Assembly: GCA_903862245.1 (NCBI GenBank)
Contig: CAIOXL010000072.1
Location: forward strand, 1-64,000
Source: an uncultured Geobacteraceae bacterium
Lineage (GTDB): Bacteria; Desulfobacterota; Desulfuromonadia; Geobacterales; Pseudopelobacteraceae
DNA length: 64,000 bases
Reading direction: 5' to 3'
Position numbers and translations under genes: made by a program. Within the stretch, counting starts at the first letter, position 1, and every line of letters starts with the position of its first letter. Positions 21,033-30,528 of this stretch are shown here, in pieces. The notes below the pieces were generated by a model, which was not told the origin of the DNA, did no database searches, and saw nothing but the letters and a program-made list of their open reading frames with translations.

Positions 21033-22088
21033 TTATCTGTTGTGCAGCCTTTTGGAAAGCTTCAGCGCCGCATTAATAACAAGTACTTCGGTAACGGTTG
21101 TCATGCAACGGTGATCAGTCGGGCACTCCCGCAGTTTGCACGGCGCACATTCAACATCAGTCCGTACAACGACGGATTTATTGCTGTAGGGGGACGTCCC
21201 TCTGTGGTCGGTTGAACCGAAAATTGCCACCAGAGGCACATCAAAGGCAGCGGCAATGTGCATGGGGCCGGAGTCATTGGTGATAAAGAAATTACAGCGG
21301 CTGATCAGCGCCATCAGTTGGCGCACGGAGGTTTTGCCCGCCACGTTCACGGCGGTCCCTTCCAGACGATGATCAATATCTGCGGAAATCGCTGTTTCAC
21401 CCGGCCCGCCAAAAATAACAACCTTTGCCGACCATTTAGTCGCCAGTTGACTGGCAACCTGGGCAAACCGGTCAGGATACCAGCGCTTTGCAGAACCGTA
21501 GCTTGCGCCCGGATTGATGCCGATAACGAAATCATCCGGTTTTATACCGTGCGTATCCAGCAGCGCTGATGCTCCGGCCACCTCTTCGGGCGTAAGGGAG
21601 AGGTGCAGGGGAGTACGCCCGCCCGTAATGCCGAAATGGGCCAACAGATTCAGGTAATAGTCCACTTCATGACAGGCGCTACCCCCTTTATCCGGGTAAT
21701 ACCGGCTACTCAGCAACAGTGTGCGGCCATCGCTGCATTTGCCTATTCTGTTTGGAATACGGGCCAGCCAGGGGACCAGAGCTGAATCAAAAGAGTTGGG
21801 CAGGATAATGGCGAGGTCAAATGAATGCCTGCGGAGTTCAGCCGCCAGCCGTAATCTTCCGGCAACTCCGTGATGGCGCCCTTGCCGATCAAAGGTAATG
21901 ATGCGGTCGATGCCGGGATGGTACAAAAAAAGCTGTGATACCAGTGCATTGGCGAGAATAGTAATTTCAGCGTTCGGGAAATGCTCCCTGATAACACTGA
22001 TTGCCGGTGTGGTCATCACCGCGTCACCGATCCAGTTAACTGAGCGGATCAGTATTTTTCTGACCGTATCGTGCTGTAATTCCTTCAC
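21033..22088 (-). CDS. waaF: lipopolysaccharide heptosyltransferase II (GT9)
   Basis: ILIRSVNWIGDAVMTTPAISVIREHFPNAEITILAN...FITNDSGPMHIAAAFDVPLVAIFGSTDHRGTSPY. Confidence 0.9.
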   Translation of the reverse strand: MKELQHDTVRKILIRSVNWIGDAVMTTPAISVIREHFPNAEITILANALVSQLFLYHPGIDRIITFDRQGRHHGVAGRLRLAAELRRHSFDLAIILPNSFDSALVPWLARIPNRIGKCSDGRTLLLSSRYYPDKGGSACHEVDYYLNLLAHFGITGGRTPLHLSLTPEEVAGASALLDTHGIKPDDFVIGINPGASYGSAKRWYPDRFAQVASQLATKWSAKVVIFGGPGETAISADIDHRLEGTAVNVAGKTSVRQLMALISRCNFFITNDSGPMHIAAAFDVPLVAIFGSTDHRGTSPYSNKSVVVRTDVECAPCKLRECPTDHRCMTTVTEVLVINAALKLSKRLHNR

Positions 22089-22282
22089 GCAGCCTCACCT
22101 TTTGCCAGTAAATCGACGGTGGTTTGTTCCGGAAACAGTATGGGTACGCCGTCAGTCACCGGGTAGTATCTGTTGCAGCGTGGACAGTGCAGAAACAGGT
22201 CCGTTTCGCTCTGGAACAGTTCCCCCTTGCAGGCCGGGCACGCAAGTATCAGTAATAATTCAGGTGGCAGCATAGGTTCCAT
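22085..22282 (-). CDS. Trm112 family protein
   Basis: MEPMLPPELLLILACPACKGELF...LHCPRCNRYYPVTDGVPILFPE. Confidence 0.9.
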   Translation of the reverse strand: MEPMLPPELLLILACPACKGELFQSETDLFLHCPRCNRYYPVTDGVPILFPEQTTVDLLAKGEAA

Positions 22283-22460
22283 GGTAATCAAGAGATTGGC
22301 CAATATGCCATATTTGATGGCGCTTTTGAAGTAAAATACCGATATCTGTTGATATTCTCCCAGTTTCATGTTGACGATACTTTGATATGAATGATATTTA
22401 CAAACGGCGGAAAACTAATCATAAAAACAGTCAGTTCACCAGCCTAACCCACCGAGATCC

Positions 22461-23246
22461 ATGACCCCTGCCATTATTTCTCCATACAGTAACGAGGTCG
22501 ATGAACAGCAATCAGGCTACGCCCATCTTGACGTGGGGTGGTGCCGGGCTGTTGCCTGTACCTGGGCTGCTGCGGCTGTTGCCGAAGCACTTGATGACCA
22601 AACTCTCTACGAATGGGCGGCCCGGCAGCCGGTGAAAGAACAGATGCAGGGGCGTGGAGTCATCCACTCCGTCGATCTGCCGACACTGCCGGCAACAGCG
22701 GTGGTTGTCCGGAGAAATTGTCATGGCGGTCTGCTGCGCAATCTGACCGGTGAGTACTTTCTCGCTCCTACGCGGGCACCATTGGAGCTGGCAACGTATC
22801 TCCGTCTGGCCGCTGCCGGGGTTCCGACTGCTGAAGTCATCGCCTATGCGGTCTATCCTGTTGCCGGGATCTTCGCCCGGAGCGATGTCATGACGCGCCG
22901 GCTGCCTGAGGGGGGTGATTTCCCTGCGGTCTGGGAAAAAGCCGGGAATGCAGAGCGGGATCAGATTCTGGTGGCGGTCCGTCGGTTGCTGGATGCGCTT
23001 GTTTCCGCCGGCGGGCGGCATGCCGATCTGAATTTGAAAAACATTTACATCGCCGGCAGTGGTGTCGATTTGACCGCATATCTGCTTGACGTGGATCGGG
23101 TCACCTTTCCTGGCGGAGGTAACATTGCCGCCCGCAACTTCAAACGTTTGGCGCAGTCGGCACGGAAGTGGCGCACCAGGTGGGGGCTTGATTTCACTGA
23201 GGATTCACTGGCCCGGCTGGCCCCCGGTGCAGAGGAGAAGAAATGA
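22461..23246 (+). CDS. LPS (Kdo) kinase-like protein (KdkA family)
   Basis: VVVRRNCHGGLLRNLTGEYFL...GGRHADLNLKNIYI...YLLDVDRVTF kinase-like catalytic HxDLNxxN motif. Confidence 0.82.
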   Translation: MTPAIISPYSNEVDEQQSGYAHLDVGWCRAVACTWAAAAVAEALDDQTLYEWAARQPVKEQMQGRGVIHSVDLPTLPATAVVVRRNCHGGLLRNLTGEYFLAPTRAPLELATYLRLAAAGVPTAEVIAYAVYPVAGIFARSDVMTRRLPEGGDFPAVWEKAGNAERDQILVAVRRLLDALVSAGGRHADLNLKNIYIAGSGVDLTAYLLDVDRVTFPGGGNIAARNFKRLAQSARKWRTRWGLDFTEDSLARLAPGAEEKK

Positions 23247-24277
23247 TGCGAGTTATTACAGACCGTGTCTGCATAGTCATGATGAGCGCAGTTGGTGATA
23301 CCGTTCACGTTCTGCCGGTGTTGCACTCTCTTAAACGGATGAACCCGGCCATGAAGGTGACCTGGATTCTGCAGCCGGGACCGGCTACACTGGTACGCGG
23401 TCATCATCTGGTTGACGAAATAATCCTGTTTGACCGGACCAAGGGGGTCGGCGGATTCCTGGCCGTTCGCGAACAGCTTCGCTCCCGGAAATTCGATCTG
23501 GTTATCGATCTGCAGGTGTATTTCAAGGCCAATATTATCACCTCATTCATCAACGCCTCGGTGAAGCTCGGCTTCGACTTCGCCCGCGCCCGCGACCTCA
23601 ACTGGCTGTTCACCACTCACCGCATTCCCCCCCATGCCATGCAGCACGTGCAGGATCAGTATCTTGAGTTCTGCGACTGGCTCGGTGCGCCGACCGCTCC
23701 GGTTACCTGGGAGCTTGGGCCCTGGAACCAGGAGGAACGATCCTGGCAGAGCTCTTTTTACTCTGCAATAGACCGGCCGGCGGTGCCGTTAGTTGTGGCG
23801 ACCAGCAAGCTGCAAAAAAACTGGCTTCCTGAACGGTGGGCAGAAGTTTGTGATGCTCTATATTATGATTTTGGCCTGCAGCCGATTCTGGTGGGGGGGC
23901 GCTCACCGGTCGAAGTGGAGTGCGAGCGGATCATCATGGAACGGGCGAAACAGGCGCCGCTGAGTGCTCTGGGGAATGGTGGTTTACGGGGACTGGTTGG
24001 GATTCTGGATGGTGCGGCACTGGTTATTTCGCTTGATACCGGGCCACTGCATATCACCGTCGCCCTTGATCGTCCGGTTGTGTCCCTGATGGGCTTTTCC
24101 AATCCGAAGCGGGTCGGCCCCTATCGCAAATTCGGCGATTTGATGATTGATGCGTACGGTGAGCCGGGTGAAGATTATCCGGTGTCCATGGAAAACCGCC
24201 CTGATCGTATGAAGCGGATTACGGTGCGGGACGTCCTTGATAAAGTCCAAATCTGGAGTTCTTGTTATACATCCTGA
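23243..24277 (+). CDS. GT9 family heptosyltransferase (WaaC-like)
   Basis: VCIVMMSAVGDTVHVLPVLHSLKRMNP...LVISLDTGPLHITVALDRPVVSLMGFSNPKRVGPY. Confidence 0.88.
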   Translation: MMRVITDRVCIVMMSAVGDTVHVLPVLHSLKRMNPAMKVTWILQPGPATLVRGHHLVDEIILFDRTKGVGGFLAVREQLRSRKFDLVIDLQVYFKANIITSFINASVKLGFDFARARDLNWLFTTHRIPPHAMQHVQDQYLEFCDWLGAPTAPVTWELGPWNQEERSWQSSFYSAIDRPAVPLVVATSKLQKNWLPERWAEVCDALYYDFGLQPILVGGRSPVEVECERIIMERAKQAPLSALGNGGLRGLVGILDGAALVISLDTGPLHITVALDRPVVSLMGFSNPKRVGPYRKFGDLMIDAYGEPGEDYPVSMENRPDRMKRITVRDVLDKVQIWSSCYTS

Positions 24278-25359
24278 GGGTGCAGCAGTTCTGTCAGCAT
24301 TTTTTCCAGTATCGCGGGATTGCCAAGCGTCAGCTCCAACCGGGCGAGAAATGTCTTTGCCCTCAATTCCCCCGATAGTCCCGTCAATTTCACCCCGTCT
24401 TTTTCCGTTGTGACAATCACATCTGCGCCGCTGTTCCTTAGCGCATCAGCAATTTCAGTGCACCGTTCCGGCCCATAGGCGACATGATCCGGGAAGTGAA
24501 TGCAGTGCACCAGATTCAGCCCCTTTTCACGTAGACCGGCAAAAAAAGACTCCGGGTCAGCAATGCCGGCAAAAGCCAGTACGTTTCTGCCGTGGCAGCT
24601 GGTCATAGAAACCGGCGAAGTGCCGCCCAGCGGGAGCAGGTTGGCAATGGTGTGGCAGGACAGGCACGCGGGGATTCCATCGGTGGGGGTTGTTATTGCT
24701 GCCCCCTCAGGAGCACGCGTGAACAGCACCAGATCCGCCCGGTGCAGTGCCGGTAACGGTTCCCTCAAGATTCCGGCCGGCAGGGTCAGCCGGTTCCCGA
24801 AAGGGTGGGAAAAGTCCAGCAGGAGAATGTTAAGGTCACGATGCAGGCGCAGGTGCTGAAAGCCATCATCCAGCAGAAATATATCCGGTGCCAGCTGCTG
24901 CATGGCCAGTTGACCGGCAGTGTGGCGATCGGTACCGATAACAACCATAAGACCGGGCACCGTTGATGCCAGCAGATACGGCTCATCGCCGCACTCCACG
25001 GCACTCAGCATGAGTGTGGAACCATCACTGACCACTGAGGTCTGACCCTCCAGTGCCCCGCCATAGCCGCGGGAAAGCACCGCTACCTTGTACCCCTGCG
25101 CCAGGAGAAAGCGGGCGATATATGCGGTTACCGGAGTTTTCCCCGTTCCCCCGACAGTCAGATTGCCGATTGAAACAACCGGACGGGGGAGGCGGGACGT
25201 GCTCAGCAGACCGACCCGGTACAGCCCGGCCCGCAGCCGCTGAACCAGCGCATACAGCCACGCAAACGGTGTCAGGAACAGCAACACCACTCTGTCGCCC
25301 GTCGAGGTCAGGCTGCCGGATGCGAGCCCCCTCCAGTAAGTTTGATACGATCCGCTCAT
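24265..25359 (-). CDS. lpxK: tetraacyldisaccharide 4'-kinase
   Basis: PVVSIGNLTVGGTGKTPVTAYIARFL...LLDDGFQHLRLHRDLNILLLD. Confidence 0.95.
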   Translation of the reverse strand: MSGSYQTYWRGLASGSLTSTGDRVVLLFLTPFAWLYALVQRLRAGLYRVGLLSTSRLPRPVVSIGNLTVGGTGKTPVTAYIARFLLAQGYKVAVLSRGYGGALEGQTSVVSDGSTLMLSAVECGDEPYLLASTVPGLMVVIGTDRHTAGQLAMQQLAPDIFLLDDGFQHLRLHRDLNILLLDFSHPFGNRLTLPAGILREPLPALHRADLVLFTRAPEGAAITTPTDGIPACLSCHTIANLLPLGGTSPVSMTSCHGRNVLAFAGIADPESFFAGLREKGLNLVHCIHFPDHVAYGPERCTEIADALRNSGADVIVTTEKDGVKLTGLSGELRAKTFLARLELTLGNPAILEKMLTELLHPQDV

Positions 25360-26639
25360 AAATACCCTGAAATAACTGCCATGTGGCGTTCTGTTGCCCC
25401 GCCGTTGTCCCGCAGGACCTTCAGCCCGTTTTGCCCCAGTATCCTCCGCAACTCAGCGCTGGTAATCAACGTGCGCCAGGTGGCTGCCAATTCAGCCGGA
25501 TTGTGAATCTGGATACCGGCACCATACTGCAGAATGAGCGCCTCAATCTCCCGGAAATTTTCCATATGCGGTCCGAAAATGCTCGGCACACCAACAGAAG
25601 CGGGCTCAAGCAGATTATGCCCACCGAACGGCACAAGGCTGCCGCCGACATAGGCGAGATCAGACAGTGCATACAGATTCATCATCTCGCCGACCGTGTC
25701 CACCAAAAGCACGTCGCCACTCTGCTGCAGCTGCCCGTCACGGTGGGCTGTGCGTCTTTGGTAGTGCAGGCCGACGCCGTCAAGCAGTGCAGATATTTCA
25801 CCCGCCCGCACCGGATGGCGCGGCACCAGGACGAGAAACAGGTCACCGATCTCTGCGGACAGTTCCCGGTATGCCGACATCACGAACGGTTCTTCACCGT
25901 CACGGGTACTGCCGGCGGTCAGAACGCACGCTTCCGCCGGAATTCCGTACCGGGAACGGAGCTGTTTCCGCTCTTCTTCAGACACCTGGCGGGCAGGAAT
26001 ATCATTTTTCAAATTGCCGGAAACCTGAATGATTCCGGGATCGGCGCCGATGGCTGCAATCCGTTCGCGCCCGGTTTCCGACTGCATGCAGATCGACGAA
26101 AAACAGCGCAGGGCGGGGCGGAAAAACCAGGCAAATTTCAGAGAGCGTGGAAATGACCGGTCCGAAATGCGGCCGTTGGCCAGGACGAGCGGAATACTCA
26201 TCCGGGCGGCTTCGCGGCAGAAGTTGGGCCAGATTTCCGTTTCCATTATGATAATGATGCGGGGCCTGACAGCGGCGAGTAAAGTGCGCACTGAAGGGAG
26301 AAAGTCGAAAGGAAAATACAGGCAGAGATCTACTTCCGAAAAACCGGCGGCGGTGGATTTTCCGGTTTCAGTTGTGCAGGTCACAACAAGGGCATGGCCC
26401 GGATAGCGGCTGCGCAGGGATTTTAACAGCGGCCTGGCCGCAATCACTTCGCCAACCGAAACAGCATGCAGCCAGATTACCGATCGGCCGGCGATGGTTG
26501 ACAGCAGCTTTCGGGGCACGTGGCCGAAACGCTCGGCAACCGCCAGCGGCCAGCAAAGCCTGATGGCGCGATAGATGTTGAACAGAAAAACCGGAACCAG
26601 CAGCAGGATGGAAAGTATGTTGTAGGCTAAGAAGAACAT
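25356..26639 (-). CDS. waaA: 3-deoxy-D-manno-octulosonic acid transferase
   Basis: WLHAVSVGEVIAARPLLKSLR...METEIWPNFCREAARMSIPLVLANGRISDRS...GGSLVPFGGHNLLEPAS. Confidence 0.96.
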   Translation of the reverse strand: MFFLAYNILSILLLVPVFLFNIYRAIRLCWPLAVAERFGHVPRKLLSTIAGRSVIWLHAVSVGEVIAARPLLKSLRSRYPGHALVVTCTTETGKSTAAGFSEVDLCLYFPFDFLPSVRTLLAAVRPRIIIIMETEIWPNFCREAARMSIPLVLANGRISDRSFPRSLKFAWFFRPALRCFSSICMQSETGRERIAAIGADPGIIQVSGNLKNDIPARQVSEEERKQLRSRYGIPAEACVLTAGSTRDGEEPFVMSAYRELSAEIGDLFLVLVPRHPVRAGEISALLDGVGLHYQRRTAHRDGQLQQSGDVLLVDTVGEMMNLYALSDLAYVGGSLVPFGGHNLLEPASVGVPSIFGPHMENFREIEALILQYGAGIQIHNPAELAATWRTLITSAELRRILGQNGLKVLRDNGGATERHMAVISGYL

Positions 26640-26647
26640 GGAGCTGG

Positions 26648-27331
26648 CTACGGTTCCAGGGCAGGCGCTTCATCGCGGTCAAGCCGCAACAGGTAATACA
26701 ACGTGACCGCTGTCAGATGAACCATGCCCCATGCCCAGAGATTGTCACTTAAAAAGTGTCCCCCCTGCGTGATGCGGGCCATGCTCATCAGTACTCCGAA
26801 GAGCAGCCCGCCGGCCATCCAGAGGGCGGCTACTTTCGGCTTTCTGCGGCGATACACGAAAAATGGAGCCGTCAGGTAGAACGCGGCCGAAGCGTGTCCT
26901 GAAGGAAACGAGCGCCCTTTGTGGGCGATGCCCTTTTGCCAGGGGTGCAGGAACTCTTTTGTGCCGCCGAGCTGAACGACTTCCCGAGGACGGGGCCGTC
27001 CCCAGTACTCTTTAAAGACGGAATTCACAATCAGGCCCGGACCGAGGGCCAGAAGAATAACAAGAAACAGCCCCGGTTTGATCCAGCTGCGGCGCTGTTT
27101 GCTGAAGTACCCTGTGAGAGCTGCGGCCAGACCGATGCAGCCAAGTGTAATTGATGGCAGGCGGTCAAGCAGATACAGAAGATGCCACGGCTGCTGTTCC
27201 CCAATCGGCCACGCGCCATTGATATAAAAAGGAGCGGCAACGAGCAGATCAGCACCGGTTGTGCCAATCAGCAGTGTTGCAAGAACAAGAAGGATAATCG
27301 GAAGTACGAAATCTCGGATTTTAGGTGTCAT
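26648..27331 (-). CDS. PAP2-superfamily phosphatase (candidate lipid A phosphatase)
   Basis: KEYWGRPRPRE...SFPSGHASAAFY...ARITQGGHFLSDNLWA PAP2 motifs. Confidence 0.88.
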   Translation of the reverse strand: MTPKIRDFVLPIILLVLATLLIGTTGADLLVAAPFYINGAWPIGEQQPWHLLYLLDRLPSITLGCIGLAAALTGYFSKQRRSWIKPGLFLVILLALGPGLIVNSVFKEYWGRPRPREVVQLGGTKEFLHPWQKGIAHKGRSFPSGHASAAFYLTAPFFVYRRRKPKVAALWMAGGLLFGVLMSMARITQGGHFLSDNLWAWGMVHLTAVTLYYLLRLDRDEAPALEP

Positions 27332-28242
27332 ACCGGTTCTCCTGCGCGTTTCCAGCGGCGATGGACCCAGTACCAGTCAGCCGGATGAGCGCAGATATAC
27401 TCCTCCAGATATCGCGACAGTGCCTGGGTATCCTGTAAAATACCGGCTTCGGAACGATCGCCGCACAGAACGTATTCCGGGTGGACGGTCAGTACGTGCC
27501 GATCGTTCTCGCGGTAACCAAAAACCGGAACAAGGGGGACCCCGGTTTTGTGGGCGATTATGACCGGAGCCTTGTTCGCCCAGGCTTTTCTGCCGAGAAA
27601 CTCGATATGGGCGCCGTTATCTTCAAAAACGGCCTGGTCTGCCAGCATGCCGATGACACCCTTGTTTTTGAGTACACCGAGAATCGGCCTCAGGGCTGAC
27701 TTGCTGTAGATCACCTGGTTTCCATATCCCATCCTCATTTTCTCGACAATCGTATTAAGATACGGATTGTTCTGCATACGGGCAATTGCCCAGACGTTTA
27801 CACCCAGGTGCTGTTTGAAAGAGAGTGAAATCAGTTCCCAGTTGCCGCAGTGCCCGCTCACGCAGATCACACCCGTATCCTTGGCCACGGCACGCTGAAA
27901 GAACTCCAGCCCGTGTACGGTCATTGAACTGATCAACTCAGCCCCTTTGCCATGATACAGCCGGAACACCTCCACAATGGAGATACCGAGATGTATGAAC
28001 GTTGCCAAAGCGATTTCCTCGGCCGTTTCATAGGTTCCTGCCCAGGCTGGGTGGCGCTTCATAAAGGGGAGTGCCTGCCTGATATTGTCAATGGCGATCT
28101 CTCGCCGGCTGTGGAGAATGTTGAACAGAAATGTGCCGATGTTTCTGCCGATGCGGACGGTCAGAAAGCGGGGAAGTGCCGCTATGAACAGGGTGCATAT
28201 ATAGAAGAGTGCCGCCTGGAGTATCCAGATGATTTTTTTCAT
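27328..28242 (-). CDS. LpxL/HtrB-family lysophospholipid/lipid A acyltransferase
   Basis: GVICVSGHCGNWELISLSF (HxxxxE-type motif)...GVIGMLADQ...EYICAHPADWYWVHRRWK. Confidence 0.92.
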   Translation of the reverse strand: MKKIIWILQAALFYICTLFIAALPRFLTVRIGRNIGTFLFNILHSRREIAIDNIRQALPFMKRHPAWAGTYETAEEIALATFIHLGISIVEVFRLYHGKGAELISSMTVHGLEFFQRAVAKDTGVICVSGHCGNWELISLSFKQHLGVNVWAIARMQNNPYLNTIVEKMRMGYGNQVIYSKSALRPILGVLKNKGVIGMLADQAVFEDNGAHIEFLGRKAWANKAPVIIAHKTGVPLVPVFGYRENDRHVLTVHPEYVLCGDRSEAGILQDTQALSRYLEEYICAHPADWYWVHRRWKRAGEPV

Positions 28243-29441
28243 TGCGGTAACCGTGGTTCTGCTGCTGTCGGGTCATCACACCGTCCGCAGAGGGTGAGAG
28301 CAAGCCGGGCAACATGCTGTGAAGCCCCCCCGCCCCCTAGCTTAGAGCGTATTTCGCCAAGTTTGCCTGTGATTGCCGCTCCATAGGCACGATCGGTGAG
28401 CAGTATTTCGATCTCTGCAGCAATTTCTTCCGGGTTGGCATGGTCCTGTATCAGCTCACGGACCACCGTTTCCCCGGCGACAATGTTGCACAGTCCAATG
28501 TTGTCAATTTTCACCAGACGTTTGGCAAACTGGTAGGTAAGCGGCGAGAGTTTATAGATGATGACCATCGGTGTTCCGACCAGAGCAATTTCGAGGGTAA
28601 CGGTGCCGGAAACAGAAATAACCGCATCGCAGGCGCGGATCATGTCATGTATCCGGTCACGGGTGATGGCAACGTCAAGGTTGGCCGCAGTCAACTGCGG
28701 GACGATATCATCATTCCCAAGGGTGGACGCAATCGGGAGGATAAACTGGATGTCGGGAAATCTTTTCTTCAATTTCACCGCTGCCCCGATTATTACCGGC
28801 AGGAGGCGCTCAATCTCATTGCGCCGGCTGCCGGGAAACAGGCCGACGATCCTGCGCGACGGGTCGAGGTTGAAGCTGGCTGCGGCGGCTGAGCGATCCA
28901 GGGTGACATTGACCAGGTCAAGCATGGGGTGTCCCACAAAGGTGACCGGAATCCCGGCCTTGCGGTAGAAGGGTGCTTCGAAGGGGAGTATTACCGCCAT
29001 ATGGTCGATCAGCCGGGCAATCTTTTTTACACGCCCCTGACGCCATGCCCATATCTGCGGGCTGATGTAGTACAGCACTTTGACCCCTGCTTTTTTGGCG
29101 ACTTTGGCCAGACGCAGGTTGAAACCGGGGTAGTCGATGAGGATCAGCAGGTCAGGCGGGTTCTGGAGGAGTATCTGTTTGAGTTTGCGGAAGGCAGAGG
29201 CGATGACATCAAAGTGCTTGATGACCTCAATCAGTCCCACAACCGCCATTTCTCCGGAGTCCACCAGCGTTTCGACCCCTGCCTCGCGCATGCGCTTGCC
29301 GCCGATGCCGGAAAAATGCAGATCAGGGTCAAGCTTCATCGCCTCCCGCACAAGGTCGGCACCGTAGATGTCGCCGGAGGCTTCGCCGGCGACGATCAGT
29401 ATGCGGCATGTGCGTGCCGCACGGCTGCGGTCACTATCCAA
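28239..29441 (-). CDS. lpxB: lipid-A-disaccharide synthase
   Basis: CRILIVAGEASGDIYGADLVREA...YPGFNLRLAKVAKKAGVKVLYYISPQIWAWRQGR; ORF open to 29657, TTG at 29441 is the likely start (8-nt overlap with upstream gene). Confidence 0.93.
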   Translation of the reverse strand: MDSDRSRAARTCRILIVAGEASGDIYGADLVREAMKLDPDLHFSGIGGKRMREAGVETLVDSGEMAVVGLIEVIKHFDVIASAFRKLKQILLQNPPDLLILIDYPGFNLRLAKVAKKAGVKVLYYISPQIWAWRQGRVKKIARLIDHMAVILPFEAPFYRKAGIPVTFVGHPMLDLVNVTLDRSAAAASFNLDPSRRIVGLFPGSRRNEIERLLPVIIGAAVKLKKRFPDIQFILPIASTLGNDDIVPQLTAANLDVAITRDRIHDMIRACDAVISVSGTVTLEIALVGTPMVIIYKLSPLTYQFAKRLVKIDNIGLCNIVAGETVVRELIQDHANPEEIAAEIEILLTDRAYGAAITGKLGEIRSKLGGGGASQHVARLALTLCGRCDDPTAAEPRLPQ

Positions 29442-30528
29442 GCAGCGCCTCTTTAATTGCCTGCGCCACCGTGTGAACCGCTTCGTCCGGCATTTCGGGA
29501 TAGACCGGCAGCGACATGCAGCGACTGGCGACATCTTCGGCAACGGGAAGGTGTACGCCGGCGTACGCGGCGGCAAACACATCCTGCCTGTGGAGCGGGA
29601 TCGGGTAGTACACTGCGGATGAAATCTGCTTTTCAGAAAGTTTGGCCATGATGACATCGCGTCGGTCTGTCAGCACGGTGTACTGGTGATAGACATGAAC
29701 ACCGGCGCCATCCTCGTACGGTACCGCAACCATGTCGCGCAGCAGTTCCGAGTACAGATGTGCCACACGGCGCCGTCCGCTGTTGAATTGGTCAATGTGG
29801 CGGAGCTTGACCCTCAGGATAGCCGCCTGAATGTCATCAAGACGGCTGTTGAAGCCGATGACGCTGTGGTGGTAGCGCACACGGCTGCCATGGTTGCGCA
29901 GTACCTTGATCTGTTCCGCCAGCTCGTCGGTAGCGCAGGTAATCAGTCCGCCGTCGCCGTAGCAGCCGAGATTTTTACTGGGGAAGAAGCTGAAACAGCC
30001 GAGGCTCCCCAGGGTTCCGGTCATTGAGCCGCCGATAGCTGCGCCGAAAGACTGGGCACAATCTTCGATCAGCAGCAGGTTATGCCGGTCACAAATAGCC
30101 TTGATTGACTTCATGTCGGCCGGTTGGCCAAACAGGTGGACAGGTATGATTGCTTTGGTACGGGGGGTAATAGCCGCCTCTATCAATGCCGGGTCTATGT
30201 TGAATGTTTTTGGATCGATATCGACGAAAACCGGGGTTGCCCCTGCATAACAGATCGCTTCAGCAGTGGCGATGAAGGTAAAGGGAGTTGTTATTACCTC
30301 ATCACCCGGCTTGATCCCGGCCGCCAGGATGGCAAGGTGCAGGGCATCGGTGCCCGAGGCGCAGGATATGGCGTGTTTGGCGCCCAGATACTGCGCCGTA
30401 TCCTGTTCGAAGGAGGTCACGTTCGGCCCCAGAATAAACTGAGTACTTTCAATTGCATCCAGCACTGCCTGGTCAATTTCACTTTTCAGATTGTGGTACT
30501 GTGTCTTAAGGTCCACCATCGGTATCAT
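29434..30528 (-). CDS. DegT/DnrJ/EryC1/StrS aminotransferase (candidate GnnB, UDP-GlcNAc3N pathway)
   Basis: MIPMVDLKTQYHNLKSEIDQAVLDAIES...EDCAQSFGA...FFPSKNLGCYGDGG; position between lpxA and lpxB. Confidence 0.92.
   Translation of the reverse strand: MIPMVDLKTQYHNLKSEIDQAVLDAIESTQFILGPNVTSFEQDTAQYLGAKHAISCASGTDALHLAILAAGIKPGDEVITTPFTFIATAEAICYAGATPVFVDIDPKTFNIDPALIEAAITPRTKAIIPVHLFGQPADMKSIKAICDRHNLLLIEDCAQSFGAAIGGSMTGTLGSLGCFSFFPSKNLGCYGDGGLITCATDELAEQIKVLRNHGSRVRYHHSVIGFNSRLDDIQAAILRVKLRHIDQFNSGRRRVAHLYSELLRDMVAVPYEDGAGVHVYHQYTVLTDRRDVIMAKLSEKQISSAVYYPIPLHRQDVFAAAYAGVHLPVAEDVASRCMSLPVYPEMPDEAVHTVAQAIKEALLG

Noticed and set aside
25383-26156. 257-aa plus-strand ORF
   Set aside because: Antisense shadow of waaA
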